From NCBI GenBank assembly GCA_037954325.1, contig JBBMNZ010000003.1:7359965-7423964 (forward strand): a stretch of DNA of 64,000 nucleotides, in the 5' to 3' direction. Origin of the DNA: Fistularia commersonii. Taxonomy: Eukaryota; Chordata; Actinopteri; Syngnathiformes; Fistulariidae. Made by a program: the position numbers and the translations under genes. This document shows positions 1 to 14,500 of this stretch, piece after piece. The notes below the pieces were generated by a model. The model saw nothing but the letters and a program-made list of their open reading frames with translations. It had not been told where the DNA came from and made no database searches. Each line of letters starts with the position of its first letter. Position 1 is the first letter of the stretch.

Positions 1-121
1 TAATCATCGATAATTCATGAATGTTACGCGCGTGAACGCATTTCACTGTATGCGTGTGTCCTATGTTGCCCTTACCTCTCCCCTGGTGCCTGTCTTCCTG
101 TCTCGTCTGTGCGTGTTGTGT

Positions 122-157
122 GTGGTGTGTGTGTGTGTGTGTGTGTGTGTTGTGTGT
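122..157 (+). repeat. (TG)n microsatellite abutting a splice acceptor
   Basis: Nearly pure TG repeat ending about 5 bases before the CAG acceptor of the exon at 163. It occupies the position where a polypyrimidine tract normally lies. Confidence 0.9.
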
Positions 158-162
158 CCCAG

Positions 163-322
163 TCATCCATCAAAGGCCGTCCACCTGTACTTAGCAGACA
201 CATCATTTGAGATTGACAGTTCAGACGGCATGATCTCAGAAGCCAGCACCAAAGATTCGAGCTCTTCGGAAGAGGAGGGCCCGAGCTCAGATGACGACGG
301 CGACGATGATGACTCTGACTGA
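163..322 (+). CDS. Terminal coding exon of an unrecognised gene (acidic C-terminus)
   Basis: The acceptor is a CAG at 160-162. The exon opens on the third base of a codon and reads open to TGA at 320-322. The encoded tail begins with residues reading HPSKAVHLYLADTSFEID, followed by a Ser-rich then Asp-rich stretch ending in DDDDSD. The end is strongly acidic and rich in casein-kinase-2-like S/T-x-x-D/E sites. The polypyrimidine region before the acceptor is replaced by a TG dinucleotide repeat. Upstream exons lie outside the window, so family and length cannot be judged. The frame upstream of the acceptor is also open but low in complexity, and it is read here as intron. I do not recognise the protein. 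That this is a real exon is supported by the acceptor, the non-random composition and the 3'UTR-like sequence that follows. Confidence 0.6.
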
Positions 323-1335
323 AGACGTCGGGTCGGTAAACGGGAAAAAAAAGTGATTGGAGATCAGCAAGAAAGCTCTCTCGGGGATCCTCCGGTGATC
401 ATCACAAACCCTTGCAGTGCTACTGAGCAAACGGGAAGGAAGAGCTGCTGCTTCAAGAATGTTACGGGAACACAGAGGGTTAACAGAAAAGAAAAGATTT
501 GGGCAGAAAGACCAGAGCTATGCTTTAGCTGACGTCGATGACACTGAATAAAGGGTGTTTGAGAAACAGCCCAGTAAGGGAGACTGAAACTTGTAGCATT
601 AGGAAGGGAAAGAACGGCCCGGGTTTCTTTCTGAATTCAAAATCCATCAGTTCAGGTGCAAGAAATACCGAATGTTTCCAAGACGCGAGAGCCGACAGAC
701 GTCTTTGAGAGCTGGCTTCACGGGTGATCTGAGCCGATGGGACGATCGCCGTGTGACGAGATGGTTGCGTTCTACAAAATCGTTCTCCGGCCGAGGCAAT
801 GTCAGCAGAACCGGTCGCCACGTCTCTCACGGCGAGTCATTAGGGAGATTGAAAGTCCTGCATTTCGGTTGGTTATGAGCAATTTAATAACTGTCTGTCA
901 GTCTCTGAAAGCGGTTCTACCGTCCAACTGTGAAGAGGGCCTTATGTCAAATTAGATTACTCAGGGGAAAAAAGGAATAAATGCACCGTTGCCAGTGAGT
1001 TTTTGGAGTTCAAATTCAACCTCAGCAAGCGAGGTGACCGTAGGAGTGCAGAGTCAGATCTGAAACCCCCTTCCCCACTTTTGAATATCAAAATGTCCTC
1101 TCAAGCCTGTTCTCTCTCTCTGTGCTTCTGTGAACGTGTCGCCCCAACTAACACTGTAGTACCAGAATTTTTACTTTTTATATCGTATTGAGCAATGTTT
1201 ATAGATTTGTCGATTTTCAGTTTTTAGAAGACACCAGAAGTATTGTATTCTGTTTATTTTCCCCCTTTTTTAAAGTGCCACTGGATATGTTTGTAATAGA
1301 ACTTTTTATTAAAGAATATGATTTTCTTAAAAAAC
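323..1335 (+). other. Putative 3'UTR of the left-edge gene
   Basis: Non-coding sequence following the TGA at 320-322. Candidate poly(A) signals are AATAAA at 547-552, AATAAA at 976-981 and ATTAAA at 1308-1313. The last is followed within about 40 bases by a GT-rich stretch. Which signal is used cannot be told from sequence alone. Confidence 0.45.
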
Positions 1336-4300
1336 AAACAAACTTGTAGGTCTTGTTGTGTTGCACATTAACTTGACGCCGGAGCAATTGGGAATCCGGG
1401 CAGGTGACGCGGCATGGTTCGATACCACTCATCTATTATGTAAGATGGGGGATCTTTGTATCCACCATTTATTATGCATCATTATCTTTATTTCACCGCC
1501 ATTCTCGCACGCATATGGCTGGAGCTTCCACGCACATTCCTTGTTTATCTATGAGCCTTTGTTAATTGTTGCAGAGTTACTAAATGTAGTGATACATCCA
1601 GCCTGCAAGGTTTGACTGCAGATGTTGTGTGCCTGGTGCTTGAATGACTGTTCATGACTATGAATACATTACTCTATATCTTTTAGCGTGTATGTCTGTG
1701 AGTCTGTGTGTGTGTGCATGCACTTCTTTAGTTGATTTATTTGTACTCACGGATCAAAGTCTGCCCTCGTGGGCGCAGCTTTAGTTACTGACTGACAAAT
1801 CTAGGGAGACAGGAGAGGTGGTTGAGGGGCAGGAGAGGATTGAGGAACAAAAATAGAGGAGTGGATCGGACGAGAGGGAACAAGTGTGTTTATTCAAGCT
1901 AAATAACTGTTTTGCTCCGGAGAAAAGGCCACTACAGTTAAACAGATGACACAAAAAGAGGCGCCTCCAGATAATCTTGTTTGTATCACTAAAGCTTCCC
2001 TTAATTACTTCTGTGGAGCTCAGACATTGTTCTATAAATACGTCTTTCTAATGGAAATTAACATTTTCGGGACTCGGTTTAATAGAGATTACAAGGGCAC
2101 ACGAAACCCCTCGTGGTGGTATTAGCAGTTCGAAACGGCAAGTGACATTCTATGTCTTGCTAGAGTCGAGATGCTTAAGGGCAGTTGTCAGCTGTCAAAA
2201 ATATCCAGATATCCTCATATAATGTAAAGAAGAGAAAAGCAGGGATGCTGTTTTATCAGAGCTCAGATTATATCAAGAAAATTAACCGGCTGTTTATATG
2301 CTAATCATATAGTTTAAGTGAAAAATGAGCACGGCATATGAGTTATGGGTAATTATGAGCATAGTACATGACTAAATGTGATGATATCTTTGTGTTTATC
2401 AGTGAAACAGTTAATTAATATGCACAGTGATACACGGTGTCCTTTGTACGGAGAATCGTCCAATGTCTTTCACAAGGACATCCCAGCACAGGCCCTCTGG
2501 GAGGCGAGGCTGGAACCAAACTCAAATCGAGAGAGCTCCCAAACCAGACTGTCAGAAATAATCGTGCGTCACGCATACCGGTCCATAGAGTTTGACCCTG
2601 CGGCACTCCAGTGGTAGTGATACCAGCTGATGGCGCGCCCAATAGACGGAGATAACATCTGTAGCACACACTCCGTCTGTTACCAAACAATTTTAATATT
2701 CAACTGGAATACAGGAAAAATATCAGCTGTCGCTATAACACGGCCCTCCCTCTTCATCTGGATATTGAAAGGACTGGTTGAATATTTTTCTTTGTTTCTC
2801 CAAAAGTACACGCTATTGTGACCCAGCTACTTAAAGAAACTCGGAAATCTGTGTGTCAGCCATTCCTCGAGGGTGACTCATTTAACAGGCATTGTGGGCT
2901 TTATCATGTTGAGCATACAAATCATACAACGCATTTCTTTAAACAATAAGCTAAGCAGATGGGTGGAAATCCTCCCCTCGTATTTTAATGCCTCTCTCTT
3001 TCGTGCTCTGTCTTAATCTTTCACTGCACTCTGCATCCCACGCCTTAGACTACGTCGTACCTGGCACAGTTGTGAATTCCATCACACAGACTTGCTCTCA
3101 CACACACAAACACATAAAAATTACGGGAATGAGAATAATGTTTCGCTGACAGCTACAGTTCTCACATGAACACATCCACCGAGAGTCTGCATCCATTAAT
3201 CCAGGCGTTGAGAAGGTAAGGGATTATAGTCTTTGCATGCTGTCATGACTGCCTGTAGTGCAGCCCTGAGAAACATCTCTCTGTATTTAGACTTAAAGAG
3301 TGTCCTGGAGGGTAAAAGAGGCAACATTCATCAGCGATACACCTCCACAAAAGCAGGGTATGTATAACCTGAAGAAAAGACCCGAGGAGTTTTATTTTTT
3401 TTTGGCTCAAGGAGAATGGTTACATTACACCGCTCTGGCCCCTGATGATTTAAATCACCTTTATTAGTCCCCACCGGTGTTGACAACAGAAGATCGGGTC
3501 TCTTGTTGACCCGAGTCGCCAGAAAACAAAGGTCTTTCACCGCGACTCGAAGATTTCACCTGAAACTGAGACCGAGCTGCAGTCACCAGACAGGCTACCT
3601 CTGTATACGCAGATGTGTGTGTATCTGTGTGTGTGTAACACAATTGAGCGCTGAGTGTGTGAATGTGCCAGGATAAGAGGCACAAGCAGGTTACAGTATA
3701 TAATAACACAATGTAACCCTGTGTGATAACTAACGTGATTGTATTAAAAGATACAATACATTGCCTGTGCATGGACGCACAGAGCAGGACACTACATCTT
3801 CAAACATCTACAGTGCCTGCAAATAAATGACTGCAGGTGAGAGAGCACAGAAATTCCAGTCTTGTTTTAGTAAAACATCCATTTTTTTCAATAAATAATC
3901 CTCTCCAATAATCATTTTAATGGGTCCTGAAATAAATTTAGAATTTGTTAATTTTCATTTTGTTAATTGAAACCCCACTCCATTGTTGTGGAACCACCGG
4001 GTATTTTGACTTTTAGATATTAATCAGGGAGTACAATACATAGCTGTTTTTTTCAACCTCATTAACTTCTCACTGGTTGGTCAAAAATGCTGATTTAATT
4101 CAAGAATTATTTTTTTCTTCCAGAAGACTTCTAAAATCACAGGAAACAGTGTAAAAAACAATAAGTTGTTTTGTATGAGTTTTTTTCTTTTCCTGAGAAA
4201 ATAACACAGGTCTGAAGCACTCATCATACTTAATGTGATTTTTATTGTTTTTAACTCATTTCTCACTTGTTTTCTTGATGGAACGAGACCATGAGGTTAG

Positions 4301-5400
4301 ACAAGAAACACTGCTGGCAAAACCCCGCTGAGAATCCAAGCCAAATGTATATAGGCATTATAAAAGACAAAAAAAAACTCAAACAAAAACAACAACTTCA
4401 AACGTACTCTTGATCCGTAGTGGGGAAGATAAAGAATGACTTTAACGTTAGACAAACAAACACTGCCATTAGAGATGATTGCTGCAGTGAAGCAATGAGA
4501 GGGGAAGGGGCTACTGCAGGACACAGCTGGAAATAGCAAGTCCCAGAGCATCCGCAGCTGGGGAGATAAGTTGGGGCCCAAAGTCCCCATCGAGCGGAGT
4601 TGTGTGGGATCTGGGTCTCACGGGAGATACTTCGACTTGTTATTTGAGTTAAAATAAAAGCACTCTCTAAAAACAACAATGCCGCTTCTATTCTGGAAGT
4701 CTCCGAGTATCCAATCACAATGTCCTTAGTTAGTTGCTCATTTGTGAAACGAAAACCTGGTTTTATTCCTACAATTTTGAGCATTTCAAATTGATATTCC
4801 ATCCTTTGCTGTTAAAATATCCTCAAATGAGCACATTTCATGTAAATGATGCACAATAAAAAAATTCAACTGAAAAATGACAATCTGCCATTCACCCTGT
4901 GACCACTTCAATGATCTCCATCGCCATAAATCACATTTACAGTGTTTTCACTGCACTCACCTTTCTTTTGTTAATCGATCAATTCATGTTTTTTTTTTTT
5001 TTTTTTTTTTTTAATCAGGTATATTATGTAAACGGCTTTGGTCTCATGTGAATCGTATTTGGTGGCGTTATTATTTTTAAAGAACTTTGAGTGTAGTTAC
5101 ACCAATTTTAGCATCCGGGCTTGTTGCTTTAGCGGCCTCTAGTGACGCACCTGGCTAACTAGCTAACTGATAAATCAACTCGCACACTGACTAACCAACT
5201 AGCTAACCAGCGGACTAACTAACTGGTAAAACATGTTATTATCGTTGATTTCATATTCTAACTGGTTGGTGAACCCATATTTTTCGGTGTGTACTACTCT
5301 CGGCTGACAACTTAGTACTTCTACGCCGGTTGACCCGGCGGCTCCACTTCCTGATCCACTCGTTTGTCAGGTCAGGTATCCGGTGAGCGTGACGGAGGGA
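1336..5400. other. Intergenic region, no gene recognised
   Basis: No open frame with gene-like composition or splice context was found on either strand. The interval holds a poly-T run at 4989-5012 and a degenerate CTAA-rich tandem stretch at about 5149-5226, just upstream of the MPZL3-like gene. The rest looks like unique AT-rich spacer. Confidence 0.5.
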
Positions 5401-5546
5401 CGCAAAAATCATTGCGAAATAGACAATGGAGGACATTTCCACGGACGCGATTTGAACTAGTCCTCTTTATAATTCCCTCCGTTCATTGTTGCTGTTTTTC
5501 TTTGGAAATCTTTTTTTTTTTTTTTTTAAGTCACTTCGGGTGTGAA

Positions 5547-5616
5547 ATGCGGGGACCGGACCGGAGACGCGGCGCCCTGAATGCCTCCCTCTCGCTGTAC
5601 CTGCTCGGCTGTCTCG
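5547..5616 (+). CDS. mpzl3: mpzl3-like exon 1 (signal peptide)
   Basis: The ATG at 5547 opens a 23-codon segment with a basic start (RGPDRRRG) followed by a hydrophobic run (LSLYLLGCLG). The donor GTGAGT is at 5617. One base is left over and joins GC from exon 2 to make Gly24. A T-rich run and an AT-rich CTTTATAATT at about 5463 lie upstream, but no promoter can be assigned with confidence. Confidence 0.75.
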
Positions 5617-8467
5617 GTGAGTAAACAGGCCGCTTTACTAATCACATTTCGGCTTTCGCTTCACTTTAACCTCACTTTTGCCTCTCCGGACAAACTTTTA
5701 TGATCATTACCCACTTGTCGTACAATAACTTTGAAATTCCGATTACTCGAATGTAATCACATTGAAGTCGCCTGTTAACACCCCAAACCGTGAACAAACT
5801 CTGTAAATCAAACCTAATTATTAACATTAACAATGTCATTGTTTTTACAAGAAAAACACAAAATAGCCCCCCCACCACCACCACCAAACATTTGTTAACT
5901 ACACATAAGAAAACAGCTGGGCTGTACAGATCAGAAAAACACCTGTGATTAAATGACTGACCATATAATAAGTGAAATATTCAAGATTCAAAGTATTTGG
6001 TCTTATATCTGCAGTCTTGAAACGTGTTTCCCTGCACAATGGGTTTCTTATTTTTTTGTCCACAGTAAGGCCAGTTTTCATAGCAAAGAAAACAAAACAA
6101 ATAATGGGCATATTATTTCAACACGTTGCGTAAGTCTGAATCCTTTTGTGGATGGGAGCTTTTGCTTAATGGTAAAACAGGTCTAAGTTCATGAAGATGA
6201 AAAATAAACACTTAGAGATTCTTAAAAATGGTGTCAGCATACATATGCAGGGCTTTCAGTACCTTGCAATTTCAAAGTGCTTGACACTGGATTGCATTCA
6301 CAAACCAATACAGGGCGCTAACAGGGCCATCCGCAGCACACTTCGGCACGCAGATAGGATGAACCAGGAATTGAACTGCCAACCTTCCGCTGAGTCACAG
6401 CTCAACTGTGTGCATGCATAGAAATGAACCAGCTTCTTTTTACTGGTTCCAGTATAAGCACATCTCAGAACCCCCTGGGGTCAGCAGTGTGTTTTGACTA
6501 GGCCTCTCATTGATGGAGACAAAAAAATAAAAGTCTGGTTCTTGGTTGCCGTTTTAAGAAACCCACCCTATGTCATGTTAACAGCTGCAGATCAGCTGCA
6601 GTGATGACCATCAGAATTGGTCGTCTTCCTTCAAGTCTTTCCTCTATTATATAGCCAAACACACATGCGCGTACCTACACACTCTACCCACTATGCAAAG
6701 CGGTGTCAATATCACCACTTCGTTTCCTATCCCACTGCTTACTGCTAAATGTAGAGCGTCTGTCACGTCCACACATTTTAGAGGGTTGTAACACACCCCT
6801 CTTTTTTTTGTAGAAAAACCAAACTGATTTCATCATATTTATATCTAGCAGTTTGCCAAATCAGGTCAAGGTCTGATGGAGTTTTACATCTTTCTCATCA
6901 CTTGTTTAGCTACTTCCCAAGGTTTTACTTGGTTTACCCACACCTGAACACCCCACCAAAGGTCATGCTAGTTTCACGCTCAAAGCACTCCTGATGTTGA
7001 GAAGAGGACGTGTTGCTCGTCCACCCCCTTGTAATGAAACATCTGAATCCTGCTCACGTGACATCATTCACAACGGATGGAGTGACTGATTTCTCTCTAT
7101 CCAACCTTGCAGGATTAAAGATAAAAAGAGCATGAATTCCTCTGAGAGTTTTTGTTATTTTGGCAGTAAACATTTTCTCAGCTCAGACTTGGTTGAATGC
7201 GGTACCGCTAAAATTGTCAAGTAAATAAATGAATCCCTGTATGAGGCAGTTTTTGCAAATAAATTCCAGTTATGTCAGGCATTGCAGCAAACACATTTTT
7301 TTCTGTGGGGTGAAAATTGAAAAAAAAAATAGAAAAATGTCTTCTTTTCCTTTCAGCTGCTCCCTTCAGGGGTCACCACAGTCTCCATCTAATAATTCTC
7401 TCCTCTCACAACGACTAATGTCATGTCCTCCTTCCTTACATCCATAAATTTCCTCTCTGGCCTTCTGCCTGGCAGTTCCAACCTCAGCATCCTTATGTTC
7501 TGGATCCTCACTATCCTTCCTCTGTACATGTCCAGATCATCTCAGTCTGACCTTATCTCCAAAATAGCTAACACGCTGTCCCTTTGATGGACTGGTTGCT
7601 GATCCAATCCATTTTCCTCATGTCCCAAATAGAACCTTAACATCTTCATCTCTGCTATTTCCAGTTCTGCTTCCCGTCTTTTGCTTGAGGTCTCTTTTCT
7701 CAGATGGTCCAAGCTGTGTGCTCATGTTTCTTCACCTCTTCTCCACACTTTCCGTTGCTATTGACTGTTGACCCCAAGCACTTAAAATCCTCCACCCTCT
7801 CTATTTCTACTCCATGCAGCTTCAACGTTATACTTTGGTCCCTCTCATTCACAAACATCCTGTCTTGCTGCAGGTAACCTCCATTCCTTTCCTTTTCAAG
7901 GCATACCTCTACTTCTCCAAACTTTCACAATATCATCTGCAAACCTCATAATCCAACCAGGAAAGAGTCTGGAACAACAGTTGTGGAGACCAGACATCTC
8001 ATGTAGAACTAGATAGTCCCATCTCTGGTCTCATTTTTACCAAGATGAGCTTGATGTGTTGAAGACATCCACCCCCCCCCCCCCCACCCCCCCATATACC
8101 AGTCTCTGCTTCTGGATATCAACCACGTGAACCTGTTCATGATCTAATTGTTTATTTCTCCCCTCCATCCCCAGGCCCCTTCCTCGTCTCCCCTATCACG
8201 GTTACTTCCCCGGCTGAGCTCCATGCTTCGAATGGGGATACAATTACAATGTCCTGCACCTTTACTTCCAAGAGCAGGCCAACCAGCAAGATGTTAGTCG
8301 ACTGGTCTTACAGGCCACAGACAGGAGGGCCGCCTCAAACTGTGAGTAAGAATAGAGTAATACGAATCTTGGTGTTTGGACATTTGAGGCTCAGAAATGT
8401 TTGTTCCAAACGGTATATGAATTGTGATCCTTTCGATTAGCTTGTGATCAAAGTAAAAAAGTAAGCC

Positions 8468-8520
<53 letters not shown>

Positions 8521-11500
8521 CGTATTGCACAGCAATTATTAAAATATAATCAGACTTCAAAAACACACAATAGAATTTATCATTAGATCTACACAAAGAA
8601 TTATGTTGAGGCCCCTTTAAAAACATTTTAAAGAAATTTGCAGAAGCATAGTGATACTACTTGCCCATCATTCTGGTGAATGATGGGTGCTTGAACAGTG
8701 AGGGACCCATCTCCTTAGGTTTTATATCAGGTCCCTAAAAGCTCCATAGTGGACCCGCTAGAGGATAAAATCAATCAGGACTAAACCTACACTGGTCGTC
8801 TGTGCACTGACTCTGATACTGAGTTATGGTCACGCTTTTATATCTGAATTTTAGAAGAGCCCGGCAGAGTTGTATACTTTTGCAGGAGAAACCTGTGTTG
8901 GAGAGATCAATGTAAAATGTGGACACGTGAATTACAAGAACATAGGTTCCTGTGTGAAATTGTTCCCCCTTTGTGTTACTCTTTGTAGAAGATTAGGATA
9001 AATCATTATTTCTTTGACAGATATTTGGAATAGCGAAGCTGGTCATCAGTTGTTGTCTTTTTTTTGTTTTTTGTTTTGTTTTTTTAGCAGCAGAGTGGGA
9101 AATATCAGCCTCTCAGATAGAGTCCCTGACAGGTATTTTCTTTATGATAATAAACTGAACATCACAGGAATTAAGACAGCCAGCGGACCACAGAACCACT
9201 TTGAAGATTGATTAAATTTATGATACCGTCTCAAATATTTTCAACCGACGGATGTGGCAACTCCTGGTCCGAGAAATATTATCATCATTGAATTCTTTCT
9301 ACGTAACTGCATATACACCACACCGGCCATATTTGTTAACAGGTTGGTAACTTTCATTGTGCCCACAGTACAAACATGATGCAATTCAACATCTGGTTGC
9401 TTTATTTGCATTGTTACTAAGTAAGTTTGATAAGATTTGCACTGCATTCACCCTTAACTCTCGATGGTCATACTTTAGACTTAAATCAGAAGCTTCCCCC
9501 AGAAACCCTAGAAAGAGCATCCCCTTTCCTCTGTGGCAACACTGCGGTCTCGTTTCAAATGCCCTCGGATGTGTCAGTTCAAACCGTAACTGCACTCAGT
9601 CCTCCAACCCCGAACCATCAGGGTTTGTTTTCAGGGGCAAGTCCACTAAGAACCCACCACATAAATCAAGGAGTTCCATTTGGACTCGAAAATAGCCATC
9701 AAATGTGGTTGCACGTAATTGTATTTGGACCTCCGGAATCCATAGTGCGGTGGTGCAACCTTATACGTCATAATTTCCTATAGGAGCACTCAGAGTTAAG
9801 TGAAGGCTAATGTTTTGTGGTTCCCTGATATGGAGTGCTGTCGGTTTAGTCATTTAGATGTAGATGTCGAGCTACGAAGTGCGTAGAAAGACAAGGGGGG
9901 AAAAAAGGACCTGAGGAATATTATTGCAACATGGACGGGATGATAATGTGTGCACGCATGTGCGTTACAATCAGCTTTATTTATTTCGCAATCCTCAAAG
10001 GTATCAGTAAAAAGGTGTGTCTTGTTGCTATCTGAGGACAAACCTGTGCATACATTCCTGTCTTACTACATGAAAGCCCACAGGGAGTTTTAATTTGTAT
10101 TTCCAAGCCCTGTTTTTACTCTTCTTCCAGATTCATTAGCAGTTTCAGCTGGTTTATTGATGACCCGCATGTTTCCGGTCATACATCACGCAGGGAAAGC
10201 AGAAATATAATTTTCCTAGCTAAAGCGTTGATCTGAATTGCTGCAGTGCTTCGGAGGCTTCCGTTGTTACCTCAGCCTGGACGCGAGTTCATTTTGGAGA
10301 TTAAAGAACAGAGGCTGCTATTCAATCAATAGCAGCGACTCAATACCGAGGCTTGGCTCTTGATTTCTGCTGAATAATGTTAAAAGGCACTATTATGATG
10401 ATGTCAAAACGTATTTGGACTCCAAGTTGAGCTTATTCGCAATAACCAGTTTGAGTGTCTGTGGCCGTTCCTGGGTTTTGGCAGTGGTGCCACACTGTAT
10501 ATCTCAGGAGTTTTAAAGCACCACTGAGTTTAATCTTTGTTAGTCGAGCTGCTGTCACGCAGGCTCAGCCCTGCCAAGTCCTCAAATGATCAGCCGCGGA
10601 TGAAAAACAGTGCACGGAGGGATGATATTTATCGCCACCGAGCCTGCAATCAGTCTCCCAAAAATGCAGCTCATAGGCACGTGGTTGTAAAATCATAACA
10701 CTTTATCACTGTCAATTATTGCTCAGACAGGTCTGTGTTTGCATTTATTCTTCTGCTTGCGTTTAAAGGAAGGCTGTGCAGTTAGTCTTATTGACATTGT
10801 CGCTTATGTGTGAACCTAGAGGCAGTAAAATAATAACTCATGGCAAGAACAAAGTGTTATTCTGGAAACAGTTTTACTGCTGACCCGATTATTCAAATAT
10901 ATTATTCTATTTTTCATGAATTTGCAAACAGTATTGTACACCCACATGTATATGAGTTATGTAAAGCATTGTGCTAACCCAGGTGTCTGCAGATCCTATA
11001 TAAAAGAAACTTTATTTAATTACTTAGCTGTTAGGAGAACTTTATTACCTTACCACACCTTGCCAAGGGTTTTTCTTTACATATGTCATGGTGGCCCAAT
11101 ACCCTCCGAGTTGTTCTGTTCTTCTAGGTATATACTTTGGAAGCGACATTCATTTACAACGTCCCGAGTTCAAGTTAAATTTTTGCTTTTTTAATTGGCT
11201 GTCAGGAAGCTAACCACGTCTCCTTTAGGTGACGCTGTGATCTTTTTCGGGGGACCATTTGCTATTATCCTTAACCCTATTGTGTTCAGGGTCAGTCTAG
11301 TTTTGCTATTTTACCATGATAGCCTCTTCCTGTCGTCCACATTCTGCTGCATTTCCTGTCATTGTTCAGCTTCCCGCTCTCCATTTCTTTGTGATCACTC
11401 GTGCCTTCTTATTCAGTAACCCATGCCGGTTACTCTCTGCTCCCTGCCTCCCATCCAATCAGCAAGCCGCTTCGCTACTTGCTGCTGCTATTTACCTCAA

Positions 11501-14500
11501 TGTCAGTTGTGCTGTAAGTTGTTTTAACGATCCTCTATCCTCATTAGTTTTTTTTTTTTTTTTTTTCCCTTCATATCCCATTGTTATTGCCTGGCTTCTG
11601 GGAATTGTTTCCCTGTACTTCAGGGTTACCTTGCAGAGTAATCATCTGTAACATGCTCCTGTCTTTTGTTTTTGTTCAGCATTAAGTCTGAGGTTTGTCA
11701 CTTCCGGACTGCCGATGTTTTCCCTGCATCAATCCGGCCCTCATCCTGCCCTCTGCCCTAATATATTCTCACTGAATGCATTTGAAAACCTGTTTTTTTT
11801 TCATATACTGTGGTCACATTGTGACATCCTGCAAAGGCATTGATTTACGCTGATGATATTTGTGTATCACGAATGGTTTTGACGTGGAACAATAAGTTCC
11901 TGGACTCCGCCCTTACGTCCAGTGCACACTATTGATGCTTTGTGCCTTTATCTTTTTTTATTTAATTATTCAGTTTTGGTTTAGCTCTGTTTATTGTTTT
12001 TTTTTAAATGTGACGCAGCCACATGAGTTATTGGGACCAAGATGCACATTGAAGACATCAGTAACTCCTATTGAGTCTGGTCTGAGAGTACAGATGATTG
12101 CCCCGGGGATCCAGTCTTATCCGAGACCATCTTGATGTTTTCAAGTTTCTCATCTTACGCGAGTTGCTCTGTCCGAGATGCAGTTCATTGTAATTTTATT
12201 CTTTCAGTGAAATCCTGGATTTTTGTTATTCTATTCTCTCAAAGTTTTAGCCCTGCTTTGACCAGTCTGCTATGACAATATTATCCTCAAGTCCAATTTT
12301 ATCAATATAAAGCCGAGTCACATTCGAGTTGTCTCCTGACACTTTCTGTGTTGAGCAGATCTTGACCACACTCTTTAAAATGATTCCCAGAAACCCAACA
12401 TTACAGCATATGCAAGCGTTCAGCGACAGCGGTGAGAAAACAACTACTTTTTACCAGAGCAGAAACCTCAGGAAGATCCTAGCTCAATATGGGAGGCCTT
12501 CTGTCTCGACCCATTGGCTAGAAATCGAGTGAGAAAGACAAAGTCAAGAGTGACGGAATCAGAAGACGGGACGAGGGTTGGGAGGGACAGGCACAAATGA
12601 TCTCTCAATAATCATAGCACTGTCGGTTACATGGTAACAGCTGAAACGATACGTTAATAGCTTAAATATTCCCAAAAGAAATAACAGTGGTAAACGCCTG
12701 GTAAGGCCACTGCTGTAGGTCAAGCCATGGGAATCATATTATTCTTTACTTGGACTGCACTTTAGACATTTGACATATTTATGGGAGACACTTTTATCCT
12801 GTTGATCGTTGATCTTACACAAGTAGTCAAATGTTCTGCGGACAGTGGATGCTGCTGTCATGGCTATACCCAATTTTTTTGGTAGGTTAGAATTGGTAAG
12901 TGTGAGAAAGCATAGCAATATGCAGTCACATTGTTGAAAAACCTGAACACAGTTGCCTCGCAGCGAGAAAGTCCCGGAGTTTGCATGTTCTCCCACCACC
13001 TGTGTTGGTTCTCGGAGGATTCCGTTTCAAAATTCTAAATGATCTGTAAGCCTGATTGAGAGCGTGAATGCTTTCATATGCGATCCGCTGTTAATTGCTG
13101 TATCGTCTCATCATGTGGCTACCTTTGTTTGTATGACTGCCTAAACTTCCTCTGGCAGATTTGTGCATCCTGACTCTCTGCCACCACTTTTCCTGATGGT
13201 AGGGGCGAGCCAAAATTTGTGAACGCCCCGTCTACAATGGACTTCCATGTGCATCTCTTTCACCCAATAAAGAAATGATATTTAGCGAAACAAAACAACG
13301 CTTCTTCCTCTCCATCTTCAGTTCTTCCACTTCTCCTCATATGCGTTCCCCCCGCTCGAGGGTCAATTCTCCGGTCGCATTAAGTGGCAGGGAGTGCCAG
13401 CCAAGGGGGACGTGTCCATCTCCCTCATCAATGCCACGCTGAAGGACAACGGAACCTTCACCTGCTCTGTTCGAAATCCCCCCGATGTCCATGGGTCCCC
13501 GAATTCACACACAGTGCTGACTGTGACACCAAAGGGTAAGCTGGTGCTCATATCCACAACAACCGCATCACAGTATCAGGTTCACTTAAATGCAGCAGCT
13601 ATCAATAAACCCAAAATACACAGTTTAAAAAATATGTTATGTGACCTTTCATCCAAAATGCATTTTGTTCAATATCCTGCTCCATTAGCTCCATTATTGG
13701 TATTGGCTGATTGGTGCACTCGCTGTTTCCCAGCGGTCTGTCACCACTTGAGATACAACAGTGTCATCTCGCCGTCTTCTTGAATGACAGTTGCAATAAG
13801 TCATTCACAATGCAAAAAAACAATAAGCGGCAAAAGAAAAAAACAATACACACACAGACCGATTCCGTGTCAGATTTGGAGATCAGAAAGGATCAGCTGA
13901 TTCACAAGAGTGTCATCCCTGTCTTTTTTTTTTATGTTCATAATTCAAAGGCATAGCATGTGAATGCTATGAGAGCAGCCAAGGGATGGTCTCGAAAACA
14001 ACCTTTTTTTTCCTGGTTTCTCACATCTATTTATTGATGACTACATTTCAGCCTTCCATCGGCAATCAACATCCAGATCTAATATTCACATTGATGATAA
14101 TCTTAATTGTTAAAATGGCCCCTGCTTCTTCCTGCATAAAACATGCTTTTATCGAATTGATTTCACTTAATGAAAAATTGGCTTCTAAGGGTAGATACTT
14201 ATCAGAATCCATGATCTTGCTTTTATCAACCTACGTAATCCACCTGTTTGTCCTAACAGAAGTAAAGATGAAATAATTAGACCGAAACCACGATAGACAA
14301 GCTGATTTCACTGCTGCTGCATCGTGTTTTCTTATTTTTTAGGGAAAACTAAATCCAATGTTTTTATTTAAACAGTAATCATTGGTTCCTGTATGTGAGT
14401 GAATATTGATGCGTGTGGTGTGACGGAACCAGTGCACCCTATGACCTGTACAGTAAATGCTTTTGGAATAATTAGCAGTCTAGTGCGACAAGGTATGATG

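Noticed and set aside
4297..4802. Minus-strand frames of 97 and 134 codons upstream of the MPZL3-like gene
   Set aside because: Composition is ordinary non-coding sequence. No domain, no plausible exon borders, and the two frames overlap each other.
9357..9783. Overlapping plus and minus frames of about 70-118 codons in mpzl3 intron 2
   Set aside because: They lack homology I can recognise and splice signals, and lie within an intron whose flanking exons join in phase.
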